From positions 1-11,014 of the forward strand of contig JAFGIH010000679.1 in NCBI GenBank assembly GCA_016929985.1: DNA of 11,014 bases. The letters are read 5' to 3'. Every line of letters starts with the position of its first letter. Positions within the stretch are counted from its first letter, which is position 1. This DNA is from Thermoleophilia bacterium. Its GTDB lineage: Bacteria > Actinomycetota > Thermoleophilia > RBG-16-64-13. This document shows, piece after piece, positions 1-8,389 of the stretch. The notes under the pieces were generated by a model. That model had not been told where the DNA came from. It did not search any database and saw only the letters and a list, made by a program, of their open reading frames with translations. Made by a program: the position numbers and the translations under genes.

Positions 1-509
1 TCCAGATGGTTGTTCTTCACCAGCACCATGTCGAACAGACCGAAGCGATGGTTGGCGCATCCGCCATACACCACGGCGCGCTTCTGCCAGACACGCATGC
101 CGGGGATAGTCTTACGGGTGTCGACCACGGCCGCGCCGGTGCCTTCCACGGCATCAGCGAAGCGTCGCGAGTGCGTGGCCACGCCCGACAGGTGGATGAG
201 GAAGTTGAGCATGGTCCGCTCAGCCGTGAGGATGCTCCGGGCCGAGCCCTCAAGCGTTGCCAACTTGGTGCCCGCGGTCACCGTCGTTCCATCGTCGACC
301 AACGGGGCAAAGACCACACCGGGATGGACTTCCTGCATGACGGCCTCCGCCAGCGGCAGGCCGCACACCACCAGGTCCTCGCGAGCGTCGATGAACGCGT
401 AGCCCGGTAGCTCGGCAGGCACCGTCCACTGCGAGGTCACATCGCCGTACCCGGCCAGGTCTTCCGATAGCGCCTGGCGCACGAGGGCCAGGCTCCCTTG
501 ATCGATCAT
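1..509 (-). CDS. nadC: Nicotinate-nucleotide pyrophosphorylase (quinolinate phosphoribosyltransferase), 3' end cut by the window
   Basis: Converts quinolinate and PRPP to nicotinate mononucleotide, CO2 and pyrophosphate, the last step of de novo NAD precursor synthesis (family knowledge). The visible 169 residues hold the N-terminal EDLAGYGDVTS segment (16-26), AERTMLNFLIHLSGVAT (96-111 or so), the substrate-binding DTRKTIPGMR (130-139), GGCANHR (149-155) with the conserved His-Arg pair, and VLVKNNH (162-168). Family proteins are about 280 residues, so roughly 110 C-terminal residues lie beyond the left edge; this is truncation by the window, not by a mutation. The ATG at 509 is set by GGAGGT five bases upstream. 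It follows nadB by 22 bases, consistent with one operon. One oddity: the usual GGG before the Asn-His-Arg motif reads Gly-Gly-Cys here. The identification is very firm. Confidence 0.97.
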   Translation of the reverse strand, partial: MIDQGSLALVRQALSEDLAGYGDVTSQWTVPAELPGYAFIDAREDLVVCGLPLAEAVMQEVHPGVVFAPLVDDGTTVTAGTKLATLEGSARSILTAERTMLNFLIHLSGVATHSRRFADAVEGTGAAVVDTRKTIPGMRVWQKRAVVYGGCANHRFGLFDMVLVKNNHL

Positions 510-514
510 GACCA

Positions 515-520
515 ACCTCC
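515..520 (-). promoter_or_regulatory. nadC ribosome binding site
   Basis: GGAGGT on the minus strand, five bases before the ATG at 509. It lies within the 22-base gap after the nadB TAG, fixes the nadC start, and leaves no room for an independent promoter in the gap itself. Confidence 0.8.
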
Positions 521-531
521 GCCGCCGTTAT

Positions 532-2175
532 CTAACCTATCAGCGCGCTCGACTCCACCAGGGCCCCGCCGGTAACGGTGTCCCGCCGCAGCAGACTATG
601 ACGCCGCCAAGCCGCGTCGTCGATCTCGGGAAAGTCGGCGCGCAGATGCACTCCCCGGCTCTCCTCCCGCCGTACGGCGGTCTCCACGATGTGCTGAGCC
701 ACGGCGAGCAGATTGAACAATTCCAGCTCTGCCACACTGAGTCCGGGTGCTGCCAGCGAAGCCCGCAGCGCATCGAGGGTCTGCCGGGCCCTCTCCATGT
801 CGTCCCGGGTGCGGACGATGCCGCACATGTCGTTCATGACCTGCCCAACGGTCTTCCGCCCCTCGGTCACGACGGCCGGAGCATTACCCTCGCGGAGCTC
901 ATCCGCCAGGTCGAGCTTGACCTTGCGCACGGCCGGGTCGGCCACCGACAGGTACCGGTTGAGCTCACGCACCGTCCGCTCCCCGAACACCAAGCCCTCC
1001 AGCAGGGAGTTCGAGGCCAACCGGTTGGCGCCGTGGATGCCCACACTCGCCGTCTCGCCACAAGCATAGAGCCCCGGGACGGTTGTGCGCCCCCAGGTGT
1101 CGGTGAGCACCCCGCCAACGTAGTAGTGAGAGGCCGGAGCCACAGGGATGAGCTGGGTGCAGAGGTCGAAGCCCCGCTTCTGCAGACCCGTGTACACGGT
1201 GGGAAAGCGCTCCCGCAGGAACCCGCACTCCAGGTGGCGGGCGTCCAGCCACACGTGGTCGGTCTTGTCCCGGTCGAAGACGCGTCGCATGTGCCTCACC
1301 ACCACGTCGCGAGGAGCGAGCTCGGCACGAGGGTGCGACCCGACCATGAACCGCTCGCCGGCATCGTCGAGCAAATAGGCGCCCTCGCCGCGCAGGGCCT
1401 CGGTCAGCAGCAAGGTGGGGTTCTCCTGGCAGTAAAACGCCGTGGGATGGAACTGCATGAACTCCATGTCACGCATGACGGCGCCGGCGCGGTAGGCCAT
1501 GGCGTGCCCATCGCCGGTGGCCACCAAGGGATTGGTGGTGTGAGCGAACACCTGGCCCACGCCCCCGCAGGCCAGCACCACCGCACGCGCCAGGCTGATG
1601 GTGAGCTCACCCTCGGCCCCCAGCGACACCGCTCCCACGCAGCGGCCGGCGTCCATGAGCAGGTCGAGGACGAACTCGTTCTCGTGCAGCTCCACACGGC
1701 CGCCCGACGTGAGGGCGTCCGCGAGTGCGCTGGCCACCACGCTGCCGGTGGCGTCGCCCCCGGCGTGCACTATGCGGGCCATGGAGTGGGCGCCCTCTCT
1801 GCCGAGGATCAGCTTGCCGTCGCGCCGGTCGAACTTGGTGCCCAGTTGTTCCAGCTCGCGGATGCGGGCCGGGCCTTCCTCCACCAACACCCGCACCGCC
1901 TCTTCGTCACACAGGCCCACACCGGCCTCCAGCGTGTCTTTGAGGTGGAACTCAGGCGAATCGTGCGGATTCATGGCCGCGGCGATGCCGCCTTGAGCGA
2001 GAAACGTGGTGGTCTGGTCGAGGGTGCCCTTGGTGATGAGGCCGACGTTCCACCGATGCGACGCACCCACGGCGGCCGTCAGCCCGGCGATGCCTCCACC
2101 CACGACGAGCACGTCGTAGCTCGAGTAGCGAAGGTCGGCCCCCCTGCGAGAGATGAAAGGAGCCGCCATCTTCAC
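532..2175 (-). CDS. nadB: L-aspartate oxidase
   Basis: FAD enzyme that oxidises L-aspartate to iminoaspartate, which is handed to NadA for quinolinate synthesis (family knowledge). The 547-residue protein is of normal length (E. coli about 540). Visible landmarks are the dinucleotide-binding GGGIAG (26-31), QGGIAA (61-66), DSPEFHLKDTLEAGVGLCDE (72-91), DMEFMQFHPTAFY (236-248), the active-site RGEG (262-265), APASHYYVGGV (346-356), the FAD-binding YACGETASVGIHGANRLAS (370-388) and C-terminal SRGVHLRADFPE (506-517). No key motif is missing. The start chosen is GTG at 2175, five bases after AGAGGTG; an ATG at 2169 is possible but would sit 11 bases from it. The GTG overlaps the nadA stop by four bases (GTGA), implying translational coupling. 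nadC follows after 22 bases. I cannot tell from the sequence whether oxygen or fumarate is the electron acceptor. Confidence 0.97.
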   Translation of the reverse strand: MKMAAPFISRRGADLRYSSYDVLVVGGGIAGLTAAVGASHRWNVGLITKGTLDQTTTFLAQGGIAAAMNPHDSPEFHLKDTLEAGVGLCDEEAVRVLVEEGPARIRELEQLGTKFDRRDGKLILGREGAHSMARIVHAGGDATGSVVASALADALTSGGRVELHENEFVLDLLMDAGRCVGAVSLGAEGELTISLARAVVLACGGVGQVFAHTTNPLVATGDGHAMAYRAGAVMRDMEFMQFHPTAFYCQENPTLLLTEALRGEGAYLLDDAGERFMVGSHPRAELAPRDVVVRHMRRVFDRDKTDHVWLDARHLECGFLRERFPTVYTGLQKRGFDLCTQLIPVAPASHYYVGGVLTDTWGRTTVPGLYACGETASVGIHGANRLASNSLLEGLVFGERTVRELNRYLSVADPAVRKVKLDLADELREGNAPAVVTEGRKTVGQVMNDMCGIVRTRDDMERARQTLDALRASLAAPGLSVAELELFNLLAVAQHIVETAVRREESRGVHLRADFPEIDDAAWRRHSLLRRDTVTGGALVESSALIG

Positions 2176-2187
2176 GCCCCCACCTCT
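2172..2187 (-). promoter_or_regulatory. nadA/nadB coupling junction with Shine-Dalgarno
   Basis: The nadA TGA (2174-2172) and the nadB GTG (2175-2173) share the tetranucleotide GTGA. AGAGGTG at 2187-2181, inside the last nadA codons, lies five bases before the GTG and favours it over the ATG at 2169. Overlaps of this kind usually couple translation and keep the partners at similar levels, which fits NadA and NadB acting on the same unstable intermediate. Confidence 0.75.
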
Positions 2188-3086
2188 ACCATCCGCTGGA
2201 CGGCCTGCAGAGCCTTGGCCCTGATCTCAGGGTCGACCGTCACCACGGGGCCCTCGTTGCGGAGGGCCTTCAGCAGCTTCTCCAGAGTGATCAGCTTCAT
2301 GAAGGGGCAGACGCTCAGCTTCGTGATCGCGTAGAAACGCTTGCCGGGACACTCCTTGGCCAGCCGGTAGAGCATGCCGGCTTCGGTGCCGATGACGTAG
2401 TCCCTGGCATAGTTCTCGCGGCAGTACCGGATCATCCCCGAGGTGCTCTCCACCGCGTCGGCCATCTCCGAGACCTCCGGAGGGCACTCGGGATGCACCA
2501 CCACCTTGGCCCCCGGATGGGTCGCCTTGGCCCTCTCCACGTCGGACACTTGGATGAGCTCATGCGTCGGGCAGAACCCCGGCCACAGGATCAACTCCCG
2601 CTCCGCCTTCTTGGCGGCCCAGGCCCCCAGGTTGCGGTCGGGCGTGAAAATGATCTCTTTGTCGGCCGGCACCGACTGCACCACCTGGACGGCGTTGGCG
2701 CTGGTGCAACAGATATCGGTGAGCGCCTTGACGGCGGCCGAGGTGTTCACATAGCTGACCACCACGGCGTTCGGATGCGCGGCCTTGAGCGCCCGCAGAC
2801 CCTCCACGTCCACCATGTCCGCCATAGAACAGCCCGCGCGCACCTCAGGCAGCACCATCGGCCGGTCCGGAGCCAGGATGACCGCGGTCTCGGCCATGAA
2901 GTGCACGCCACAGAACACGATCATGCGTGCGTCTGACGCGGCCGCCTTGCGGGACAGCTCGAGCGAATCGCCCACCACATCGGCGACATCCTGGATCTCG
3001 GGGCGTTCGTAGTTGTGTGCGAGGATCACGGCGTCCTTCTCCTGGGCCAGACGTCGGATCTCTGTGTGCATCGCACGGTCGTCCAT
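2172..3086 (-). CDS. nadA: Quinolinate synthase A, as a stand-alone product from the internal ATG (same frame as the entry above)
   Basis: Condenses iminoaspartate with dihydroxyacetone phosphate to quinolinate using a [4Fe-4S] cluster (family knowledge). Read from the internal ATG at 3086 the protein has 304 residues, the usual size for bacterial NadA (about 300), starting MDDRAMHTEIRRLAQEKDA. All three conserved cluster cysteines are present: C59 in FCGVHFMAET, C201 in VVHPECPPEV and C260 in VCPFMKLITLEKL. Also seen are ILAHNYERPEIQDVADVVGD (21-40), DICCTSANAV and IGTEAGMLYRL. AGAGGTG five bases before this ATG, identical to the motif before nadB and hpt, argues that this is a real start even though the frame is open upstream into folK. 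It overlaps nadB by four bases, so nadA-nadB-nadC form a compact quinolinate module. Function is firm; whether the free form, the fusion or both are made is not decidable here. Confidence 0.85.
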   Translation of the reverse strand: MDDRAMHTEIRRLAQEKDAVILAHNYERPEIQDVADVVGDSLELSRKAAASDARMIVFCGVHFMAETAVILAPDRPMVLPEVRAGCSMADMVDVEGLRALKAAHPNAVVVSYVNTSAAVKALTDICCTSANAVQVVQSVPADKEIIFTPDRNLGAWAAKKAERELILWPGFCPTHELIQVSDVERAKATHPGAKVVVHPECPPEVSEMADAVESTSGMIRYCRENYARDYVIGTEAGMLYRLAKECPGKRFYAITKLSVCPFMKLITLEKLLKALRNEGPVVTVDPEIRAKALQAVQRMVEVGA

Positions 3087-3602
3087 CGGTACACCTCTGT
3101 TCGTTCGCGGTGCCGCCGCACCCATCCCTTGAGAGACGCGTGTCACCGCCTGGTCTTGCACGCGGGTCAGCGCCTCCGCGACCGTGCGGCCGCTCGGCAG
3201 CACCAGGTCAGGCGCAAGCTCGGACAGTGGCTCGAGCACAAACCGCCGTTCTTCCATGCGCGGATGCGGGACTTGGAGGTCGGCTTCGGCGCTCGAAAAG
3301 CCATGGTACCAGAGGATATCGACGTCGATGCTCCGCGGCCCCCACCTGACCAGCCGCTTCCGGCCGAGCTCCTGTTCGATGCGCTGCGCCACCAGGAGAA
3401 GGGCGCGGGGCGACAGAGTGGTGAGCACCTCGACGACCTGGTTGAGAAAGTCATCCTGTTCGGGGCCACCCACCGGGGCGGTCGTATACAGAGAAGACTC
3501 GGCGGATACCTGGGTACCGGGTGTAGCTCCCAGGATCTCCCGCGCCTGGCGAAGATTCGACTCGCGATCGCCCAGATTGGATCCGAGTCCCAGATAGGCC
3601 AC
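2172..3602 (-). CDS. folK-nadA: Single open frame joining HPPK (FolK) to quinolinate synthase (NadA)
   Basis: One uninterrupted 476-codon frame carries two complete enzymes. Residues 1 to about 155 are 6-hydroxymethyl-7,8-dihydropterin pyrophosphokinase: GLGSNLGD (5-12), PVGGPEQDDFLNQVVEV (43-59), WGPRSIDVDIL (87-97) with the two Mg-binding aspartates D93 and D95, and VPHPRM (111-116). Residues 173-476 are quinolinate synthase. The linker between them (about 150-172) is rich in Gly, Ala and Arg and has no stop codon. The start is GTG at 3602, giving the normal FolK N-terminus; its ribosome site is weak (GGAG 12 bases upstream), so it may depend on termination of folB 30 bases before it. Either this makes a FolK-NadA fusion, or the ribosome also initiates at M173 (3086), where a strong Shine-Dalgarno lies; both may happen. 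A lost stop or a sequencing indel is the alternative. Domain identities are firm; the fusion state is uncertain. Confidence 0.85.
   Translation of the reverse strand: MAYLGLGSNLGDRESNLRQAREILGATPGTQVSAESSLYTTAPVGGPEQDDFLNQVVEVLTTLSPRALLLVAQRIEQELGRKRLVRWGPRSIDVDILWYHGFSSAEADLQVPHPRMEERRFVLEPLSELAPDLVLPSGRTVAEALTRVQDQAVTRVSQGMGAAAPRTNRGVPMDDRAMHTEIRRLAQEKDAVILAHNYERPEIQDVADVVGDSLELSRKAAASDARMIVFCGVHFMAETAVILAPDRPMVLPEVRAGCSMADMVDVEGLRALKAAHPNAVVVSYVNTSAAVKALTDICCTSANAVQVVQSVPADKEIIFTPDRNLGAWAAKKAERELILWPGFCPTHELIQVSDVERAKATHPGAKVVVHPECPPEVSEMADAVESTSGMIRYCRENYARDYVIGTEAGMLYRLAKECPGKRFYAITKLSVCPFMKLITLEKLLKALRNEGPVVTVDPEIRAKALQAVQRMVEVGA
3092..3098 (-). promoter_or_regulatory. Internal Shine-Dalgarno at the FolK/NadA boundary
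   Basis: AGAGGTG on the minus strand, five bases (TACCG) before the ATG at 3086. The same heptamer precedes nadB (five-base spacer) and hpt (seven-base spacer). Its position exactly where NadA homology begins suggests that NadA can be translated on its own even though no stop codon ends folK. Confidence 0.75.
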
Positions 3603-3632
3603 AACCTGGGCGCGCTCCGCGGCGCCCAGAGC

Positions 3633-4001
3633 TCAGCCCTCGAGGTCGGCGCGCTGCAGTTCCACGGCAGCGGCCACGCTGGCCAGCGCGCACGCGACCG
3701 GCGGATGGGGCTTGGTGACCTGTACCCATACCTCGTCGACAGGGAAGCGGCGCAGGATCGTCTCCGCTGTCACCTGCGCCAGACGTTCGAGCAGCGAGTA
3801 GCTCTGGACGGTCGCCACTTCTTCGATGAGATCGAGGACCTCGGTGTAGTCGATGGTGTCGCCCACGTCGTCGGTCTCAGCCGCCTTGCAGTTCTCCATG
3901 GTCAGACGCACGTCGTAGAGAAGCCGCTGGCCAAGCACCTTCTCTTCGCAGCCCACCCCATGATGGCCGTACACCTCAAGCCCTTCGATGAAGATATCCA
4001 C
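3633..4001 (-). CDS. folB: Dihydroneopterin aldolase
   Basis: Cleaves 7,8-dihydroneopterin to 6-hydroxymethyl-7,8-dihydropterin and glycolaldehyde, feeding FolK (family knowledge). The 122-residue length is standard. Visible features are the N-terminal strand IFIEGLEVYGHHGVGCEE (3-20) with the substrate-binding glutamate near position 20, VGDTIDYTEV (46-55), SYSLLERLAQ (67-76), and VQVTKPHPPV (94-103) with the catalytic lysine K97. The start is GTG at 4001, preceded by a G-rich tract (GGGGGCGGGA) rather than a clean ribosome site. It lies 30 bases after folP and 30 bases before folK. It is in the same reading frame as folK-nadA, and the only stop between them is the folB TGA at 3635-3633. Identification is firm. 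Confidence 0.95.
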   Translation of the reverse strand: MDIFIEGLEVYGHHGVGCEEKVLGQRLLYDVRLTMENCKAAETDDVGDTIDYTEVLDLIEEVATVQSYSLLERLAQVTAETILRRFPVDEVWVQVTKPHPPVACALASVAAAVELQRADLEG

Positions 4002-4031
4002 TCCCGCCCCCGTTCGTCGTTTGCGATACGG

Positions 4032-5243
4032 TCACTCCTCCGGACCGAACACCGCCTTAGTGAGCCTTGCCGCGTCGCGGTTGACGCCCACCCGGTGCAC
4101 CCGCACGATATGGGCCCCCGCGGCGGTGGCCATGACCGTCACCGCGGCCGTGGCGGCGTCACGCCCCTTGGGGTCGGTGATGCCGAGTATCTCCCCCAGG
4201 AAGCGCTTTCGCGACGCTCCCACCACAAGCGGGCGGCCAAGCGACCTGAAGGCCTCCAGGTTGCGCAGTATCTCGAGGTTGTGAGCCGTCGTCTTGCCGA
4301 AACCGAGACCAGGGTCGATGAGGAGGTTCTCCTCTTTTACACCCTGGTCGATGGCCCAGTTCAGCCTCTCCACGAAGAACCCGTACAACTCGCCCACCAC
4401 GTCTTCGTAGACGGGATTCTCCTGCATGGTCTTGGGCTCGCCCAGCATGTGCATCAAAATCACCGGGCACTCCGCGTCGCGCACCACGGCGACCATCTCC
4501 GGGTCCATGCGCAGGGCCGAGATGTCGTTCACCAAGTAGGCGCCGGCGGCCAGCGCGTCGGCGGCGATGGAAGACTTGTAGGTGTCCACCGAGATCTGCC
4601 CCGGCAGTTGGGAAGCCAGGCTCTTGACCACCGGCAACACCCGCCGCGCTTCTTCCTCCACCGGAAGCGAGTCGGATCCCGGCCTCGTTGACTCGCCGCC
4701 CACGTCGACGAGGTCCGCGCCCTCTTCCACCATCTCCAGAGCCGAGCTGATGGCCGTCTCGGTATCGAAGTTCAGGCCGCCGTCGGAGAACGAGTCGGGA
4801 GTGACGTTCACGATCCCCATCATGAGCGGCCCCTGTTGCATGGCTGGGGCAAGAGGACAAGCCGGCACCGGGTTGCTGTAGTTTCTCAGCGCCTCCTCGA
4901 TGGCGACCGACAGGTCACGCAAACCGAAGGGCTGTGCGCGTAGTTTGATCAATAACCGTTGGAACTGGGCCATAGTCCCCATGATGAGGCAGTCTGCTTC
5001 TTCGCCCCACCACTCGTAGACTTCCTTGGAGATGGCCACCTCGCCGCCTCGCGAGAGCATCTCCTGCTTGAGGATGTTGGCGGCCCTGAGGCTGAGCCCT
5101 GACACGCGGACCACGCGGAACAGGGCCTTCTTGTCCATGATCTCCACACCGGCGCTGGAGACCCGGGCGTGGCGCAGAGCCGCTCTGACCTCCGGGAGGT
5201 CACGCAGGACGAGGACTTGAGGGCGGCCTTCCGTGGGAATCAT
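4032..5243 (-). CDS. folP: Dihydropteroate synthase with an N-terminal extension
   Basis: Joins 6-hydroxymethyl-dihydropterin pyrophosphate to p-aminobenzoate to give 7,8-dihydropteroate; it is the sulfonamide target (family knowledge). Residues 141-403 are a complete TIM-barrel DHPS: MGIVNVTPDSFSDGG (142-156), GADLVDVGGESTRPGS (175-190), ISVDTYKS (217-224), LVNDISA (237-243), LIDPGLGFGKT (308-318), GASRKRFLG (342-350) and the closing RVH (381-383). Residues 1 to about 135 are extra compared with the usual protein of about 270 residues. This part contains ANILKQEMLSRGGEVAIS (55-72) and LIMGTMAQFQRLLIKL followed by QPFGL (104-108), and has no function I can name. I recall similar long DHPS proteins in some anaerobes, but cannot check it here. 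The start is ATG at 5243 after a G-rich AAGGGGGG; there are 19 bases from folE and 30 to folB. Confidence 0.96.
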   Translation of the reverse strand: MIPTEGRPQVLVLRDLPEVRAALRHARVSSAGVEIMDKKALFRVVRVSGLSLRAANILKQEMLSRGGEVAISKEVYEWWGEEADCLIMGTMAQFQRLLIKLRAQPFGLRDLSVAIEEALRNYSNPVPACPLAPAMQQGPLMMGIVNVTPDSFSDGGLNFDTETAISSALEMVEEGADLVDVGGESTRPGSDSLPVEEEARRVLPVVKSLASQLPGQISVDTYKSSIAADALAAGAYLVNDISALRMDPEMVAVVRDAECPVILMHMLGEPKTMQENPVYEDVVGELYGFFVERLNWAIDQGVKEENLLIDPGLGFGKTTAHNLEILRNLEAFRSLGRPLVVGASRKRFLGEILGITDPKGRDAATAAVTVMATAAGAHIVRVHRVGVNRDAARLTKAVFGPEE

Positions 5244-5262
5244 GTGCCCCCCTTCGTTCTTG

Positions 5263-5832
5263 TCAGTTGCCCGGCGCCTCGATCAGCGCCAGCACTTCGG
5301 CCCGGGTGGCCGGACTGCTCTGGAATATGCCCCGCACCGCCGAGGTGACCACCAGGGAGCCCGGCGCCTTCACCCCACGCATAGACATGCACAGATGCTC
5401 GGCCTGGACGAGCACCAGTACGCCCGCCGGCCCCAAAGAGTGGACCAAAGTGTCGGCGATGGTGCTCGTGAGCCGTTCTTGCAGTTGCAGCCGCGCGGCC
5501 GTGGTCCTCACCAGGCGCACGATCTTGGAGATGCCGGTGATGCTGCCGTTCTTTGAGGGGATATACGCGACGTGCGCCACCCCGAAGAACGGAAGTAGGT
5601 GGTGTTCGCAGAGCGAGTGGAAGGTGATGTCGCGCACGAGCACCATCTCCTGGTGGGTGTCAGACCCGATGGGCGCGACGATGCAGTTGAGGTCTTCAAC
5701 GTCGGTAAGGATGATCTCTTCGTACAGATCGGCCACACGACGAGGAGTATCGATCAACCCCTCCCGGCCGGGGTCTTCACCGATGCCTTCCAGCAACAGC
5801 CGGACGCTCTGTTCGATCTTGGCCCTGTCCAT
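5263..5832 (-). CDS. folE: GTP cyclohydrolase I (type IA)
   Basis: Converts GTP to 7,8-dihydroneopterin triphosphate and formate, the entry step to folate (family knowledge). The 189-residue protein has the zinc ligands C75 and H78 in SLCEHHLLPF and C148 in EHLCMSMRGV, with the catalytic histidines H77 and H146. It also has GLIDTPRRVADLYEE (25-39), ITGISKIVRLV (99-109) and QERLT (118-122). Because all zinc ligands are present it is the FolE1 type rather than the zinc-independent FolE2. The start is ATG at 5832, nine bases after the ftsH TAG; its ribosome site is weak (AGGG seven bases upstream, starting inside the ftsH stop codon), so it is probably coupled to ftsH translation. The enzyme that removes pyrophosphate from dihydroneopterin triphosphate is not in the window. 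Confidence 0.97.
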   Translation of the reverse strand: MDRAKIEQSVRLLLEGIGEDPGREGLIDTPRRVADLYEEIILTDVEDLNCIVAPIGSDTHQEMVLVRDITFHSLCEHHLLPFFGVAHVAYIPSKNGSITGISKIVRLVRTTAARLQLQERLTSTIADTLVHSLGPAGVLVLVQAEHLCMSMRGVKAPGSLVVTSAVRGIFQSSPATRAEVLALIEAPGN

Positions 5833-5841
5833 CGAGACGCC

Positions 5842-7812
<1,971 letters not shown>

Positions 7813-7817
7813 GTCGA

Positions 7818-7823
7818 CTCCAC
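7818..7823 (-). promoter_or_regulatory. ftsH ribosome binding site that decides a TTG start
   Basis: GTGGAG on the minus strand, five bases before TTG at 7812. The frame upstream has no ATG or GTG as far as the hpt region, so this site plus the normal FtsH N-terminus supports the TTG. Confidence 0.65.
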
Positions 7824-7859
7824 GGTCGGTCTATTTGGAGGCAGATACTATCACAGGCG

Positions 7860-8375
7860 TCAGACAGGGTCGTCGATGACCCCGATGTAGGGTAGGTTGC
7901 GGTATTTCTCCGCGTAATCGAGGCCGTATCCGACGGCGAACTCGTTGGGGATCTCAAACCCCGTGTAGCGGCAGTCCAGGTGGGCGGTCCGCCTGCTGGG
8001 CTTGGAGAGCAGCGTGACTATCTCGAGGCTGGCGGGGTTCCTGGCTCTGAGACTCCTCATGAGATACTCCAGCGTCTGTCCGGAGTCGATGATGTCCTCG
8101 ACGATGAGCACGTGACGGCCCTCGATGTCGGTGTCGAGGTCTTTGAGGATCCGCACCACTCCGGAACTGTCCGTCGAGGCCCCGTAGCTGGAGACAGCCA
8201 TGAACTCTATCTCGAGGTCGAAGGGGAGCCGCCGGGTCAGGTCGGCGATGAAGAAGACCGCCCCTTTCAGCACACATATCAGCACCGGGCGCGTGCCGCT
8301 GTAGTCGGTGGAGATGGCTGCGCCGAGTTCGTCGATCCTCGCCTGTAGTTCCTCCTCGGATATGAGGACTCTCAC
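7860..8375 (-). CDS. hpt: Hypoxanthine(-guanine) phosphoribosyltransferase
   Basis: Salvages hypoxanthine, usually also guanine, to the nucleotide using PRPP (family knowledge). The 171-residue protein has VLICVLKGAVFFIADL (31-46), the SSYGASTDSSG flexible loop (62-72), the PRPP-binding signature VLIVEDIIDSGQTL (89-102), and the base-binding C-terminal part with FEIPNEFAVGYGLDYAEKYR (140-159). The sequence alone cannot settle the preference among hypoxanthine, guanine and xanthine. The start is GTG at 8375, which overlaps the tilS stop by four bases (GTGA) and has AGAGGTG seven bases upstream. Next to tilS and ftsH it forms the conserved tilS-hpt-ftsH block known from Bacillus and actinobacteria. 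Confidence 0.96.
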   Translation of the reverse strand: MRVLISEEELQARIDELGAAISTDYSGTRPVLICVLKGAVFFIADLTRRLPFDLEIEFMAVSSYGASTDSSGVVRILKDLDTDIEGRHVLIVEDIIDSGQTLEYLMRSLRARNPASLEIVTLLSKPSRRTAHLDCRYTGFEIPNEFAVGYGLDYAEKYRNLPYIGVIDDPV

Positions 8376-8389
8376 CCTCGGCCACCTCT
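8372..8389 (-). promoter_or_regulatory. tilS/hpt coupling junction with Shine-Dalgarno
   Basis: The tilS TGA (8374-8372) and hpt GTG (8375-8373) overlap as GTGA. AGAGGTG at 8389-8383, in the last tilS codons, lies seven bases before the GTG. This is the same design, and the same heptamer, as at nadA/nadB. Confidence 0.72.

Noticed and set aside
508..2334. A 608-codon open frame on the plus strand opposite nadB
   Set aside because: It is antisense to an unmistakable nadB, its translation is rich in His, Gly, Arg and Ala with no recognisable motif, and G/C-biased third positions keep the complementary frame open. Treated as a shadow.
3086..3130. A degraded or pseudogenised folK running into nadA by frameshift
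   Set aside because: FolK motifs are intact up to VPHPRM and beyond and NadA is intact, so neither module looks degraded. A simple stop-loss or indel at the junction is kept as an alternative in the findings.
3015..4691. A 558-codon plus-strand open frame opposite folP, folB and folK
   Set aside because: It crosses three real genes, has no recognisable domain, and shows the low-complexity His/Arg-rich composition typical of antisense frames in GC-rich DNA.
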